Part shown: piece after piece, positions 25,753 to 32,843 of the stretch
Layout of the letters: every line of letters begins with the position of its first letter
How positions within the stretch are numbered: the stretch's first letter is position 1
Assembly (NCBI GenBank): GCA_016841045.1
Contig: JAENZX010000013.1
Span: 25,472 to 89,471, forward strand
Direction of reading: 5' to 3'
Source: Thermincola carboxydiphila
GTDB lineage: Bacteria > Bacillota > Thermincolia > Thermincolales > UBA2595
DNA: 64,000 nt
Translations under genes and position numbers: made by a program
Notes under the pieces: generated by a model
Told to the model about the DNA's origin: nothing
Database searches by the model: none
What the model saw: the letters and a program-made list of their open reading frames with translations, nothing else

Positions 25753-26721
25753 GTGAATAAACAGGGTTTCAGAAAAATTGCCATATTAGCAGTTATAGCA
25801 ATGGTTATAGGGATATTTTCGGGATGTACCAAGAATGAGCAGAAAAAGCCTTTGCCAAGCGATGATGAAGTCAAGGGTACAGAACCCACTATAAGTCTGT
25901 TTATTAACGAAACTGGTGAGAAAAAGCAAATAAAGATGGAAGAGTATATACAGGGGGTTGTAGCTGCCGAAATGGATACAAAGTGGCCGGTTAACGCCCT
26001 TGCAGCCCAGGCGATACTTGCACGGACATTTACTTTGAAACAGATAAAGGACAAGGGCGGCGTTCCCCAGCACGGTACAGATGCCTCAACAAGTGTTGAA
26101 GAATTTCAGGCATATGACCCGACTAAAATCAACGACAATGTTAGGAAAGCTGTTCAAATGACTCGTGGAGAAGTAGTTAAATACCAGGGGCAGTATATAA
26201 ATGCCTGGTTCAGTGCCTGTGACGGCGGTACAGAAGCGTCAGCGGCAGAGGGTTTGTCATACAAAAAAGAAAAAACACCTTACATTAAAGCGGGGGCCAA
26301 GGATGGCTGCCTGGAAGTAACGGTTCCCGAGAATAAAAGCTGGACGGCTTCATTTCCTGTTAGCACAGTCCGTGCGGCTGTACAAAAAATTAATGGACAG
26401 GACCCCGGGAACATCACCGCTGGTAATGTAAAAGTTGCCCGACGAGGGGCTACCGGCAGGGCTGAAGTACTTCGCCTTGGAAAAGCTGACGTAGGAGCGG
26501 CTGCGTTGAGACTAGCTCTTGGCAATGATAAAATGAGGTCTATTTATCTCAACGGTATATCTGTACAGGGCGACAATGTGGTAATGACAGGCAAGGGCTA
26601 CGGCCATGGTGTGGGAATGTGCCAGTGGGGAGCTAAAAAGATGGCTGCCGAAGGCAGAAGCCCTGAAAAGATTGTCAGTTTCTACTTTAAAAATATACAA
26701 ATACAGAAAATTTGGAAATAG
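25753..26721 (+). CDS. SpoIID/LytB-domain lipoprotein
   Basis: A 322-residue predicted lipoprotein: hydrophobic segment 9-21 and lipobox FSGC with Cys25. The SpoIID domain covers about 50-320 (MEEYIQGVVAAEMDTKWP, AQAILARTFTL, STSVEEFQAY and the C-terminal GKGYGHGVGMCQWGA). SpoIID is a lytic transglycosylase acting on glycan strands during engulfment; Glu in AAEM is the expected catalytic acid. This copy lies inside the yab cluster between rqcP and yabP, not at the usual spoIID locus, so it is probably a paralog. GTG start after ACAGGGGGGC. Confidence 0.88.
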   Translation: MNKQGFRKIAILAVIAMVIGIFSGCTKNEQKKPLPSDDEVKGTEPTISLFINETGEKKQIKMEEYIQGVVAAEMDTKWPVNALAAQAILARTFTLKQIKDKGGVPQHGTDASTSVEEFQAYDPTKINDNVRKAVQMTRGEVVKYQGQYINAWFSACDGGTEASAAEGLSYKKEKTPYIKAGAKDGCLEVTVPENKSWTASFPVSTVRAAVQKINGQDPGNITAGNVKVARRGATGRAEVLRLGKADVGAAALRLALGNDKMRSIYLNGISVQGDNVVMTGKGYGHGVGMCQWGAKKMAAEGRSPEKIVSFYFKNIQIQKIWK

Positions 26722-26753
26722 TATTTCTAAAAAGAAAATAGTATTTCTAAAAA
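26716..26753. repeat. 20-bp tandem duplication at gene end
   Basis: An 18-base string (26716-26733) recurs exactly at 26736-26753; the first copy covers the stop codon of the SpoIID-like gene. Looks like a recent small duplication. Confidence 0.7.
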
Positions 26754-26767
26754 TAATTAAAGTATAG

Positions 26768-26808
26768 TAAAGGATGGCCATCGTCTGCTGGACGGTGGCC
26801 ATCCTTTA
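26768..26808 (+). terminator. Strong hairpin after the SpoIID-like gene
   Basis: An 18-base arm (26768-26785) pairs with 26791-26808 with one G-T. The tail CTATATT is only moderately T-rich. ATATT just after it could belong to a sigma-E type promoter for yabP with CATATTGT at 26830-26837, but the 13-base spacing is short. Confidence 0.75.
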
Positions 26809-26904
26809 TCTATATTAAAATTTCACAGACATATTGTACCCCTATGTGGAATATCTATGGAAATAGCAAATGTTTCTTTTAAATTTTACGGGGGAGGGAA
26901 TATT

Positions 26905-27192
26905 TTGACATTTAAAGATGAATTTAATCAATATAAGCTTATTATGACTAACCGTAAAAATCTTATTGTTGAAGGTGTACAAAATGTTGAAAGTTTCGAT
27001 GACGAGGAAATTATCCTTGATACAAAAATGGGGACTCTTATACTCAAAGGAGAAAATCTACATGTGGTACAGTTGAACCTTGAGAATGGGACTTTTATAG
27101 TGGAGGGACTGTGCACAACTCTTGACTTCTCCGAGGAAAGAAAAGGAATAAAAAACAAAGGAAAAGGTTTCATTGAACGCATTCTAAAATAA
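26905..27192 (+). CDS. yabP: Sporulation protein YabP
   Basis: A 95-residue YabP, in a family (YabP/YqfC) expressed in the mother cell and needed for sporulation. Core pattern NRKNLIVEGVQNVESFDDEEIILDTKMGTLILKG resembles Bacillus YabP. I prefer TTG at 26905, with GGGGGAGGG 6 bases before it; an in-frame ATG at 26857 has no ribosome site and adds atypical residues. It forms a pair with yabQ. Confidence 0.9.
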   Translation: MTFKDEFNQYKLIMTNRKNLIVEGVQNVESFDDEEIILDTKMGTLILKGENLHVVQLNLENGTFIVEGLCTTLDFSEERKGIKNKGKGFIERILK

Positions 27193-27223
27193 CCCAATTT
27201 AAAAATTAAGGTGGAGGAGACTG

Positions 27224-27775
27224 ATGCAGTCTTTAACGTCCCAGTTTTATGCTTTTCTTGTTACGATTTTGGCAGGGGTCATTATAGGGATACTTTTTGA
27301 CTTTTACAGAGTAGTTAGAGGGTTGGTCCGCCCAAGAAAGGTATTTACACATCTGGGGGACCTGACTTTTTGGGTAGTTTCAACTCTGGTAATTTTCTTC
27401 CTTCTCTTGGTGGGAAACTGGGGAGAAATGCGTTTTTATGTTTTTATAGGGATACTGGCAGGAATAGGGCTGTATTTAAAATGCTTAAGCCGGTACTTCA
27501 TTAAAATCTTTGGAGCGGCCTTTCTTATCATCAGAAAGATACTGATGCTTGTTGCTAAAGTATGTAGTACGTTGTGGCTCATTATAATTTATCCATTTGT
27601 AATTATTCGTAATATCGTAGTTATCCCCATCGGTTTTTTGGGGAGAACCTGTGCCGGTGGCGCTAATTGGGTTAAAAAATGTTTAAACAGATTTATTGGA
27701 TCACCGGTGAAAGGCTACATATCCCGAGTTGAAAGGCGCTTGAAGGATCGCTTGATAAAATATCTAAAAAAATAA
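27224..27775 (+). CDS. yabQ: Spore cortex biosynthesis protein YabQ
   Basis: A 183-residue membrane protein: about three membrane segments in the first 100 residues and hydrophobic stretches to about 150, then a basic tail. QFYAFLVTILAGVIIGILFDFYRV is the family start. YabQ localises to the forespore membrane and is needed for cortex formation in Bacillus. GGTGGAGG precedes ATG. The stop lies in the terminator stem. Confidence 0.9.
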   Translation: MQSLTSQFYAFLVTILAGVIIGILFDFYRVVRGLVRPRKVFTHLGDLTFWVVSTLVIFFLLLVGNWGEMRFYVFIGILAGIGLYLKCLSRYFIKIFGAAFLIIRKILMLVAKVCSTLWLIIIYPFVIIRNIVVIPIGFLGRTCAGGANWVKKCLNRFIGSPVKGYISRVERRLKDRLIKYLKK

Positions 27776-27817
27776 GTTTTCCACAGACTGACGGTTATGT
27801 GGAAAACTTATTTTTTT
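27771..27817 (+). terminator. Strong Rho-independent terminator after yabQ
   Basis: A perfect 15-bp stem (27771-27785 with 27798-27812) is followed by a T-run. It isolates yabP-yabQ from the HTH-divIC unit. Confidence 0.95.
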
Positions 27818-27855
27818 CTACAGAAGGATTTTATTGGCAGACGTAGAATCAATAT

Positions 27856-27944
27856 TTGTACTAAAATTGTACTAAAGTTGTACACATGTTGTGGATAAAC
27901 ATGTGGATAAACAGAGGATAAAGCGTGGATAAATTGTCGATAAT
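27856..27944. repeat. Phased array of eight 11-bp units including DnaA-box-like sites
   Basis: Unit starts are 27856, 27867, 27878, 27889, 27901, 27912, 27923 and 27934: spacing 11, 11, 11, 12, 11, 11, 11. The first three units read TTGTACTAAAA, TTGTACTAAAG, TTGTACACATG. The last five contain TGTGGATAA (27890-27898, exact), TGTGGATAA (27902-27910, exact), AGAGGATAA, CGTGGATAA and TGTCGATAA. TGTGGATAA is the reverse complement of the DnaA box TTATCCACA. One unit per helical turn puts all sites on one face of the DNA. It lies directly upstream of an HTH gene and divIC. Confidence 0.85.
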
Positions 27945-27957
27945 AGGATAAATTTAT

Positions 27958-28188
27958 ATGAAAATAGAAATCAGAGGCGCTGAAAAGCTTAGTTTCAGGG
28001 AACGCCAGGTAGTTACACTAAAAGAAATGGGATATTCAAATGATAAGATTGCCAAGAAACTGGGATTAACAAGCAGTACTGTGGCAACCCTTTTTAACCG
28101 TGCCAGAAATAAGGGCTATGAAGTAGTAATAGTTATTCCCGGAAATGCACTGGGGTTATTTGGGGTTGAAGAAGAGGAGGATGACTAA
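27958..28188 (+). CDS. Small helix-turn-helix protein
   Basis: A 76-residue protein with a LuxR/sigma-region-4-like helix-turn-helix at about 11-52 (LSFRERQVVTLKEMGYSNDK, IAKKLGLTSSTVATLFNRAR) and an acidic tail EEEEDD. It is not matched to a named protein. Start ATG has only a weak ribosome site (TAGGAT). Divic starts 2 bases after its stop, so they are cotranscribed. The array upstream may be its own operator or a DnaA target. Confidence 0.75.
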   Translation: MKIEIRGAEKLSFRERQVVTLKEMGYSNDKIAKKLGLTSSTVATLFNRARNKGYEVVIVIPGNALGLFGVEEEEDD

Positions 28189-28190
28189 AA

Positions 28191-28610
28191 GTGGTATTAT
28201 CAGCAAAAGTAAAACATGAAAGTCAAAATAAAGTGGTGAATCTGACGGTACCAAAGCAGCAGCCCAAGCGAAGAAAACTTAAGTTTAAACTTGGGGGGCC
28301 TACTGTCATTCTTTTTATATTACTAGGTTTCATTTTTTATTCATTTGGCGGACAGGCCATTGAAATGTACAATGTCCGTCATGAAATAACTAAAATCAGG
28401 GAACAGATGGACGAGCTCCAGGAAAAAAATGCTGAACTACGTAAACAAGTGGAACAGCTAAACTCAGACGCATTTATTGAGAGAGAAGCCAGGGAAAAGC
28501 TGGGATATGTAAAGCCGGGCGAGAAGATAATTCTTGAGGCCCAACCGGGTGCAGCAAACGCGGCCGGGGGTAGTACTTCTGCGAAACGCAGTAATCCTGA
28601 AATACATTAA
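28191..28610 (+). CDS. divIC: Septum formation initiator, DivIC/FtsB family
   Basis: A 139-residue bitopic division protein: basic cytoplasmic start, membrane segment about 38-53, coiled coil about 62-92, then the family block REAREKLGYVKPGEKIILE (98-116). It would act with FtsL/DivIB at the septum. GTG start with GAGGAGG upstream inside the HTH gene. Place between yabQ and yabR is as in Bacillus. Confidence 0.93.
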   Translation: MVLSAKVKHESQNKVVNLTVPKQQPKRRKLKFKLGGPTVILFILLGFIFYSFGGQAIEMYNVRHEITKIREQMDELQEKNAELRKQVEQLNSDAFIEREAREKLGYVKPGEKIILEAQPGAANAAGGSTSAKRSNPEIH

Positions 28611-28623
28611 TAAAATCGACATC

Positions 28624-28653
28624 TTGACACTCCAAATACGCATAGGGTATAAT
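28624..28653 (+). promoter_or_regulatory. Sigma-A promoter of yabR
   Basis: Consensus TTGACA (28624-28629) and TATAAT (28648-28653) with an 18-base spacer, about 60 bases before the yabR start. Confidence 0.85.
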
Positions 28654-28712
28654 TTGATTATTATAATATCTTAGGTGACTTTTAATGCGATTTAAGGAGG
28701 ATATTTTGTTTT

Positions 28713-29132
28713 ATGTCAATTGAAATAGGGAGCATCGTTGAGGGCGTAGTTTCCGGCATCACTAATTTTGGTGCGTTTATTGAACTGCCTAACGGACAGA
28801 CAGGACTTGTTCATATTTCAGAAGTAGCAGACGCCTATGTCAGAGATGTGAAGGATTATCTCAAAGAGAAGGACAAGGTTCAGGTCAAAGTAATTGCAAT
28901 TGATAAAGGTAAAATTGGTCTGTCCATTAAACAGGCGAAGCCCGCTGCTCCCCCATCGGCACCGCCACCAGGCCGTTTTCAAAACAGGCCTCCCAGGAGA
29001 AGTCATGATAAACCACCAGCCAATTTTGAAGATAGGCTGGCAAAATTTATAAAAGAAAGTGACGAAAGACAACAGGATCTTCGCCGTAGTGTGGACTCAA
29101 AGAGGGGCGGCAGAGGAACTAAGAAGTCTTAA
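28713..29132 (+). CDS. yabR: S1-domain RNA-binding protein (YabR-like)
   Basis: A 139-residue protein with an S1 RNA-binding domain at about 1-73 (GSIVEGVVSGITNFGAFIEL, TGLVHISEVADAYV, KVIAIDKGKIGLSIK). A Pro- and Arg-rich disordered linker and basic tail follow. YabR/CvfD-type proteins bind ribosomes or RNA; function is not settled. AAGGAGG upstream; own consensus promoter and terminator, so monocistronic. Confidence 0.88.
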   Translation: MSIEIGSIVEGVVSGITNFGAFIELPNGQTGLVHISEVADAYVRDVKDYLKEKDKVQVKVIAIDKGKIGLSIKQAKPAAPPSAPPPGRFQNRPPRRSHDKPPANFEDRLAKFIKESDERQQDLRRSVDSKRGGRGTKKS

Positions 29133-29145
29133 TTAGGGTAGCTAA

Positions 29146-29174
29146 AGAGCATCGCAAAAGCGGTGCTCTTTTTG
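29146..29174 (+). terminator. Rho-independent terminator after yabR
   Basis: AGAGCATCGC (29146-29155) pairs with GCGGTGCTCT (29160-29169, one G-T) around AAAA, followed by TTTT. Confidence 0.9.
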
Positions 29175-29267
29175 TTCTCAATAACTTGGGATAAGTGCAT
29201 GTAGGTGAAAATGCCTGCTTTTCCTTGCATAATTCCTAGGTCCGGGTGTATTCTTTAAGTAAATTAC

Positions 29268-29328
29268 TTGCAAGAACGGGCAAAGCCCGTTTTTGCAACC
29301 AAAAGGACAGGTTCGCCTGCGCGAACCT
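29268..29328 (+). other. Two tandem hairpins upstream of the Ppx/GppA gene
   Basis: A 14-bp stem (29268-29281 with 29285-29298, one G-T) and a perfect 8-bp stem (29309-29316 with 29321-29328) follow each other and end 27 bases before the start codon. Neither has a T-run on the + strand. They may form a structured leader. Confidence 0.55.
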
Positions 29329-29354
29329 CCCAACTTTAAGCGGGGTGAACAAGA

Positions 29355-30248
29355 ATGCGTGTAGCAGTGATAGATATCGGTACTAATTCCACAAGGCTGC
29401 TCATCGGAGATGCTGTGGATAAGAGTGAGAACCAGTCGGGTATAAATGTACTTAAGACCAGACTGGTTACTACCAGGCTAGGTGAAGGCATTGGATCAAA
29501 GCGCTGTCTTAGGCAGCCTGCTATTAACCGGACAATTGAAGCGCTGCTGGAATTTAAGAAAATTATTAAAGAGCACAAGGCAGAGACTGTCATTGCTGCA
29601 GCTACAAGTGCGGTGAGGGATGCTGAGAACCAGCGGGACTTTCTTGATCATGTAAAGTTAAAAACGGGCCTAGAAGTGCGTGTCTTATCGGGGCCAGAAG
29701 AGGCCGAAATGAGTTACTCAGGAGTTGTTGGCGGCCTCAAACCAGATATGAAAAATCCGGTCGTAGTTGATATAGGCGGTGGAAGTACAGAATTCATATG
29801 GCAGGGGTTTGGAGGGATAAATCTTGAAAGCCTCAGAATCGGGGCAGTACGGATGACAGAAAGCAATCTGGGGTTGGATAATATAAAAAAACTGATGAGT
29901 GATGTAACTAATAGGGTGCGGTCAGTGGGGAGTATAGGCCTGATAGGAGTGGGTGGTACAATAACCACCCTTGCGGCGGTGGATATGGAATTAGAAGAGT
30001 ATGATCCTGCGCGGGTACATGGGTATTATATAACTCGTGAACGGGTTATTAATATTCTAAACCGCTTTGAGGGGATGACCTTAAAAGAGCGAAAAGCAGT
30101 TACAGGCCTTCAGCCCCAAAGGGCGGATATAATCATCGCCGGAGTACAGATAGTTTTAGCGGTCCTTGATGGGCTAAAAGCAGAGGGAATAGTTGCAAGC
30201 GAGAGCGATATTATGTACGGGCTGTTTTACCGAGCCATCGCAAACTAA
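29355..30248 (+). CDS. Ppx/GppA family phosphatase
   Basis: A 297-residue member of the ASKHA fold exopolyphosphatase/pppGpp phosphatase family. VIDIGTNSTRLLIGD (5-19) is phosphate loop 1, VVDIGGGSTEFI (about 137-148) is loop 2 and GVGGTITTLAAV follows. Short form with only the N-terminal catalytic module. Substrate (polyphosphate or pppGpp) cannot be told from sequence. GGGGTG precedes ATG. Confidence 0.92.
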   Translation: MRVAVIDIGTNSTRLLIGDAVDKSENQSGINVLKTRLVTTRLGEGIGSKRCLRQPAINRTIEALLEFKKIIKEHKAETVIAAATSAVRDAENQRDFLDHVKLKTGLEVRVLSGPEEAEMSYSGVVGGLKPDMKNPVVVDIGGGSTEFIWQGFGGINLESLRIGAVRMTESNLGLDNIKKLMSDVTNRVRSVGSIGLIGVGGTITTLAAVDMELEEYDPARVHGYYITRERVINILNRFEGMTLKERKAVTGLQPQRADIIIAGVQIVLAVLDGLKAEGIVASESDIMYGLFYRAIAN

Positions 30249-30345
30249 ATTATATTGAAAATGTCAAAATTTTTGTTAAAGTTTTGGGAATGGCCGCATA
30301 TATTTAGTAAAAGATGGAGGGTGAACCGGTTAAGGGGGGTGGACA

Positions 30346-31299
30346 TTGGGCCACAACACAGATTCTGAATACCGCCGATATTCAGCGGTTCTTCGGGAAG
30401 ATAATAGAAATTATGCCATAACTCCGACCAGGCGCCCTAGAGGTAAAGCAATTGTAGACATAAAAGGGAGTCAGGGTTTCATGAAATGTTCGGTTAAAAA
30501 CTTGAAGCCCTCTAAAAGTGAATTTTCGTTCCTTTACTACGGGATTTGGCTCGTTAGTGAGGAAAATCATAAAAAGGTTCCGATAAAGACAGGAATCCTA
30601 AAATCGAATTCGGAGGGGGTGGGAGAGAGTACATTTAGATTTAATGCTGATAATGTAAAAGGTACAGGTCTTGATTTCGACAGTTTCTCTTCTTTAGAAG
30701 TATGTATTGAGTCAACCCACAAAACAGCGCCCGGTGAACGGGTTCTTATTGGCGAGCTTGAGTTAGAAGAAGCTAATTTATCTGAAGATCCAAAACTGGA
30801 AAAGGTTTCTCCCTTTGGGAGCAAAATGCCCCAGTCTCAATGGTGGAAGTTTTATCCGGGGCTTCTGGACAGTCTAATGGAGTACCCATCAATCCAAAAG
30901 GATAGTAAGTCACATAGACAAAAGGGTGATAAATCAGATTTATCTGTTCAAGGTCTAAAAGAAAGAACTCAGGAGACGCTTTTGCATGGTTGTTCCAATT
31001 TTGGTGATGTTCAAATAGGCTCGGTTTTTCAGGGTCACCAGCTTGTTGGTCTCGAGTATGATCGGGAGGGTGCTGTAAAATACTTGGCTCATGGGATCCC
31101 AGGACGATTTTGTTTAAGGGATCAACCTTACGGAGGTGCTACCGGTTATGTTTACTGGCATCCCTTGCCCGGACAGCAGTACAAAGCCGGCGATTACGGC
31201 TACTGGTTAATCCATATAGATCCCGTTAGCGGGGAGGTGGTTTTTCCGAGAAAGCCCACGAAGCCGCCATCTTGTGAAGAGTGTGACAGGACCTATTGA
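30346..31299 (+). CDS. Unknown protein, paralog of 31458-32111, beside spoIIE
   Basis: A 317-residue protein not recognised. About 40-140 appears beta-rich (KCSVKNL, VPIKTGILKSNSEGVGESTF, RVLIGELELEE), followed by a PFGSKMPQSQWWKFYP segment (156-171). The C-terminal third has Gly/Tyr/Trp-rich repeats (GATGYVYWHPLPG, GDYGYWLIHIDPVSG). No signal peptide. The next gene shares the first two parts. TTG start after AAGGGGGGTGG. CATATATT at 30297-30304 resembles a sporulation-type -10, with no good -35. Its own terminator follows. A spore-structure role is a guess from location. Confidence 0.6.
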   Translation: MGHNTDSEYRRYSAVLREDNRNYAITPTRRPRGKAIVDIKGSQGFMKCSVKNLKPSKSEFSFLYYGIWLVSEENHKKVPIKTGILKSNSEGVGESTFRFNADNVKGTGLDFDSFSSLEVCIESTHKTAPGERVLIGELELEEANLSEDPKLEKVSPFGSKMPQSQWWKFYPGLLDSLMEYPSIQKDSKSHRQKGDKSDLSVQGLKERTQETLLHGCSNFGDVQIGSVFQGHQLVGLEYDREGAVKYLAHGIPGRFCLRDQPYGGATGYVYWHPLPGQQYKAGDYGYWLIHIDPVSGEVVFPRKPTKPPSCEECDRTY

Positions 31300-31305
31300 C
31301 AGAAC

Positions 31306-31350
31306 AAGGCTAATCCATTCTCTGAAGAGAACTGGATTAGCCTTTATTAT
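31306..31350 (+). terminator. Rho-independent terminator
   Basis: AAGGCTAATCCA (31306-31317) pairs perfectly with TGGATTAGCCTT (31333-31344); the loop can itself pair. A T-rich tail follows. Confidence 0.88.
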
Positions 31351-31457
31351 TAAGTCCATCCTGTGGGTAAATATGCTTTAAAGGCGTGTAACGGAACGGC
31401 ATAGCCACTAATATACTAATAAAAGAATGATCAAAATTTTATGAAAGGAAGGTAAAG

Positions 31458-32111
31458 ATGGAAAGTGTCAGGGAATTGGATTACAGCTACGTGAAAGCCT
31501 TTCTTCATCCCCCTGGTTTCTTACCGACCACCAATGCCGGGCTATACGGTACAGTTGAATTGGAAATCATGGGCAACAAAGGCTGCTTCAACGTGCAAAC
31601 TGCATCTGTCAGTGGCTTCAGAGAGAGGAACCCGGACTTTGAATTAGAAATTTTTTTATCTAAAGAATCTACAGGTGACAAGGTAAGAATTGGCCGGATA
31701 AACACTGATGGTGAGGGCAAAGGAACATGCAGAAAAACCTTTATTGATACGGGACTTAAAGCTGAGAAAGCAGAAGCAGGGAAAATGTCTTACAAGTTCA
31801 TGTTAATTGCCACCAGATATGTTTCTGTCGAAGAAAGCGCTATTTCGAGGGTTTTACTGGAGGGTTATTTTAAAATCCCGTTTGAAATCAGGGATGAAAG
31901 GATAGTTGGTTTTAAAAAGGAGGCGAAAGTCGATAAAACGGCTAACCAACTGAGTAAGAAACGAAACCCTCTTTTCCAAAAAGTGGAACCTTTCCAACCC
32001 CCTATTCCCAATTTTGTATGGTGGCGGATAAGCGTCCAGCCAAGTTTGGATTATAGTTATTTGCAGCAGGATTACTGCCCCCGCAGAAAAACAAACAAGG
32101 CTGTATTTTAA
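31458..32111 (+). CDS. Unknown protein, paralog of 30346-31299
   Basis: A 217-residue protein not recognised. It shares with the preceding gene a beta-rich part containing VRIGRINTDGEGKGTCRKTF (76-95), RVLLEGYFKIPFE (131-143) and a Pro/Trp segment PFQPPIPNFVWWRISVQP (178-195). The C-terminal Gly/Tyr repeats of the paralog are missing. No signal peptide. ATG after GAAAGGAAGG. Eleven bases separate it from the next unknown gene, suggesting one transcript ending at the terminator at 32667. Confidence 0.6.
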   Translation: MESVRELDYSYVKAFLHPPGFLPTTNAGLYGTVELEIMGNKGCFNVQTASVSGFRERNPDFELEIFLSKESTGDKVRIGRINTDGEGKGTCRKTFIDTGLKAEKAEAGKMSYKFMLIATRYVSVEESAISRVLLEGYFKIPFEIRDERIVGFKKEAKVDKTANQLSKKRNPLFQKVEPFQPPIPNFVWWRISVQPSLDYSYLQQDYCPRRKTNKAVF

Positions 32112-32122
32112 GGAGGGTTTTT

Positions 32123-32647
32123 ATGCTTGCTGGCGAGGTTCAAAAGACTTTTGTATTTCCAAGGATACCTTTAAGCTTCAATTTACCTGATGATTATCCT
32201 GATGCCGGTCTAATTTCAAACATTTCCGTGACACCGGAGATAACCAATTTCAAATACACCCGGGAAGAAATCGAGCTGGAGGGCAGGTACACGGTAGCGG
32301 TTTCATTTTACAAAACTCAGTCTGAAGCGGGTAATGAGGCTGAGGATTTTCCGGAAAATGAACCGGATGATTTTTTCAGCCGTCTGAAACTGGAAGATAA
32401 TGGTCTGCTTTGTGATTGCTCAGGCGAAGCTAAAGCAAAAGCCAGGCAAGATTCATCGGAGTTATATACAGTTCACTTCTCACGTCAATTCCATACATTT
32501 GTTGATTTAGAGTTTATCACAAAACCGCGGTCATTCCGCCCTGGAATGGTTGTAGAAAAAGCTGGACTCGAAATTATTGATAGGAGGACCCTAAAGGGGG
32601 AACTCATCTTTGGTTTAATAAATAAGCCCCGCCGTGGTTTCCGTTAA
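32123..32647 (+). CDS. Unknown protein downstream of the paralog pair
   Basis: A 174-residue protein not recognised. The segment FKYTREEIELEGRYTVAVSF loosely recalls SPOCS/DUF3794 domains of spore-coat proteins, which bear repeated short beta motifs; this is only an impression. The middle is acidic, the end is basic. No signal peptide or membrane segment. AAGGAGGG precedes ATG. It is likely cotranscribed with 31458-32111. Confidence 0.55.
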   Translation: MLAGEVQKTFVFPRIPLSFNLPDDYPDAGLISNISVTPEITNFKYTREEIELEGRYTVAVSFYKTQSEAGNEAEDFPENEPDDFFSRLKLEDNGLLCDCSGEAKAKARQDSSELYTVHFSRQFHTFVDLEFITKPRSFRPGMVVEKAGLEIIDRRTLKGELIFGLINKPRRGFR

Positions 32648-32666
32648 ATCTTATCTTAGGTAACCC

Positions 32667-32707
32667 AAAACGGTGCGCATTGATTTAAAAATGCGCACCG
32701 TTTTTGT
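32667..32707 (+). terminator. Strong Rho-independent terminator before spoIIE
   Basis: A 14-base arm (32667-32680) pairs perfectly with 32691-32704, followed by T. Separates the unknown genes from spoIIE. Confidence 0.92.
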
Positions 32708-32843
32708 TGTCGGTAGAATAACTTTGGTGAAACAAGTCGATATAAAATTTAACCATTCTGACTTAACCCGACACGGATTTTTTCTCTTGTGTAATATAAT
32801 TTATAGAAGCAGTATAACTATAAGCATGATGGGTGGTGCTTGA

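Noticed and set aside
27856..27944. Replication origin oriC
   Set aside because: DnaA-box-like units are present, but dnaA/dnaN are not adjacent and no DnaA-trio or AT-rich unwinding region was recognised; a regulatory cluster is more likely.
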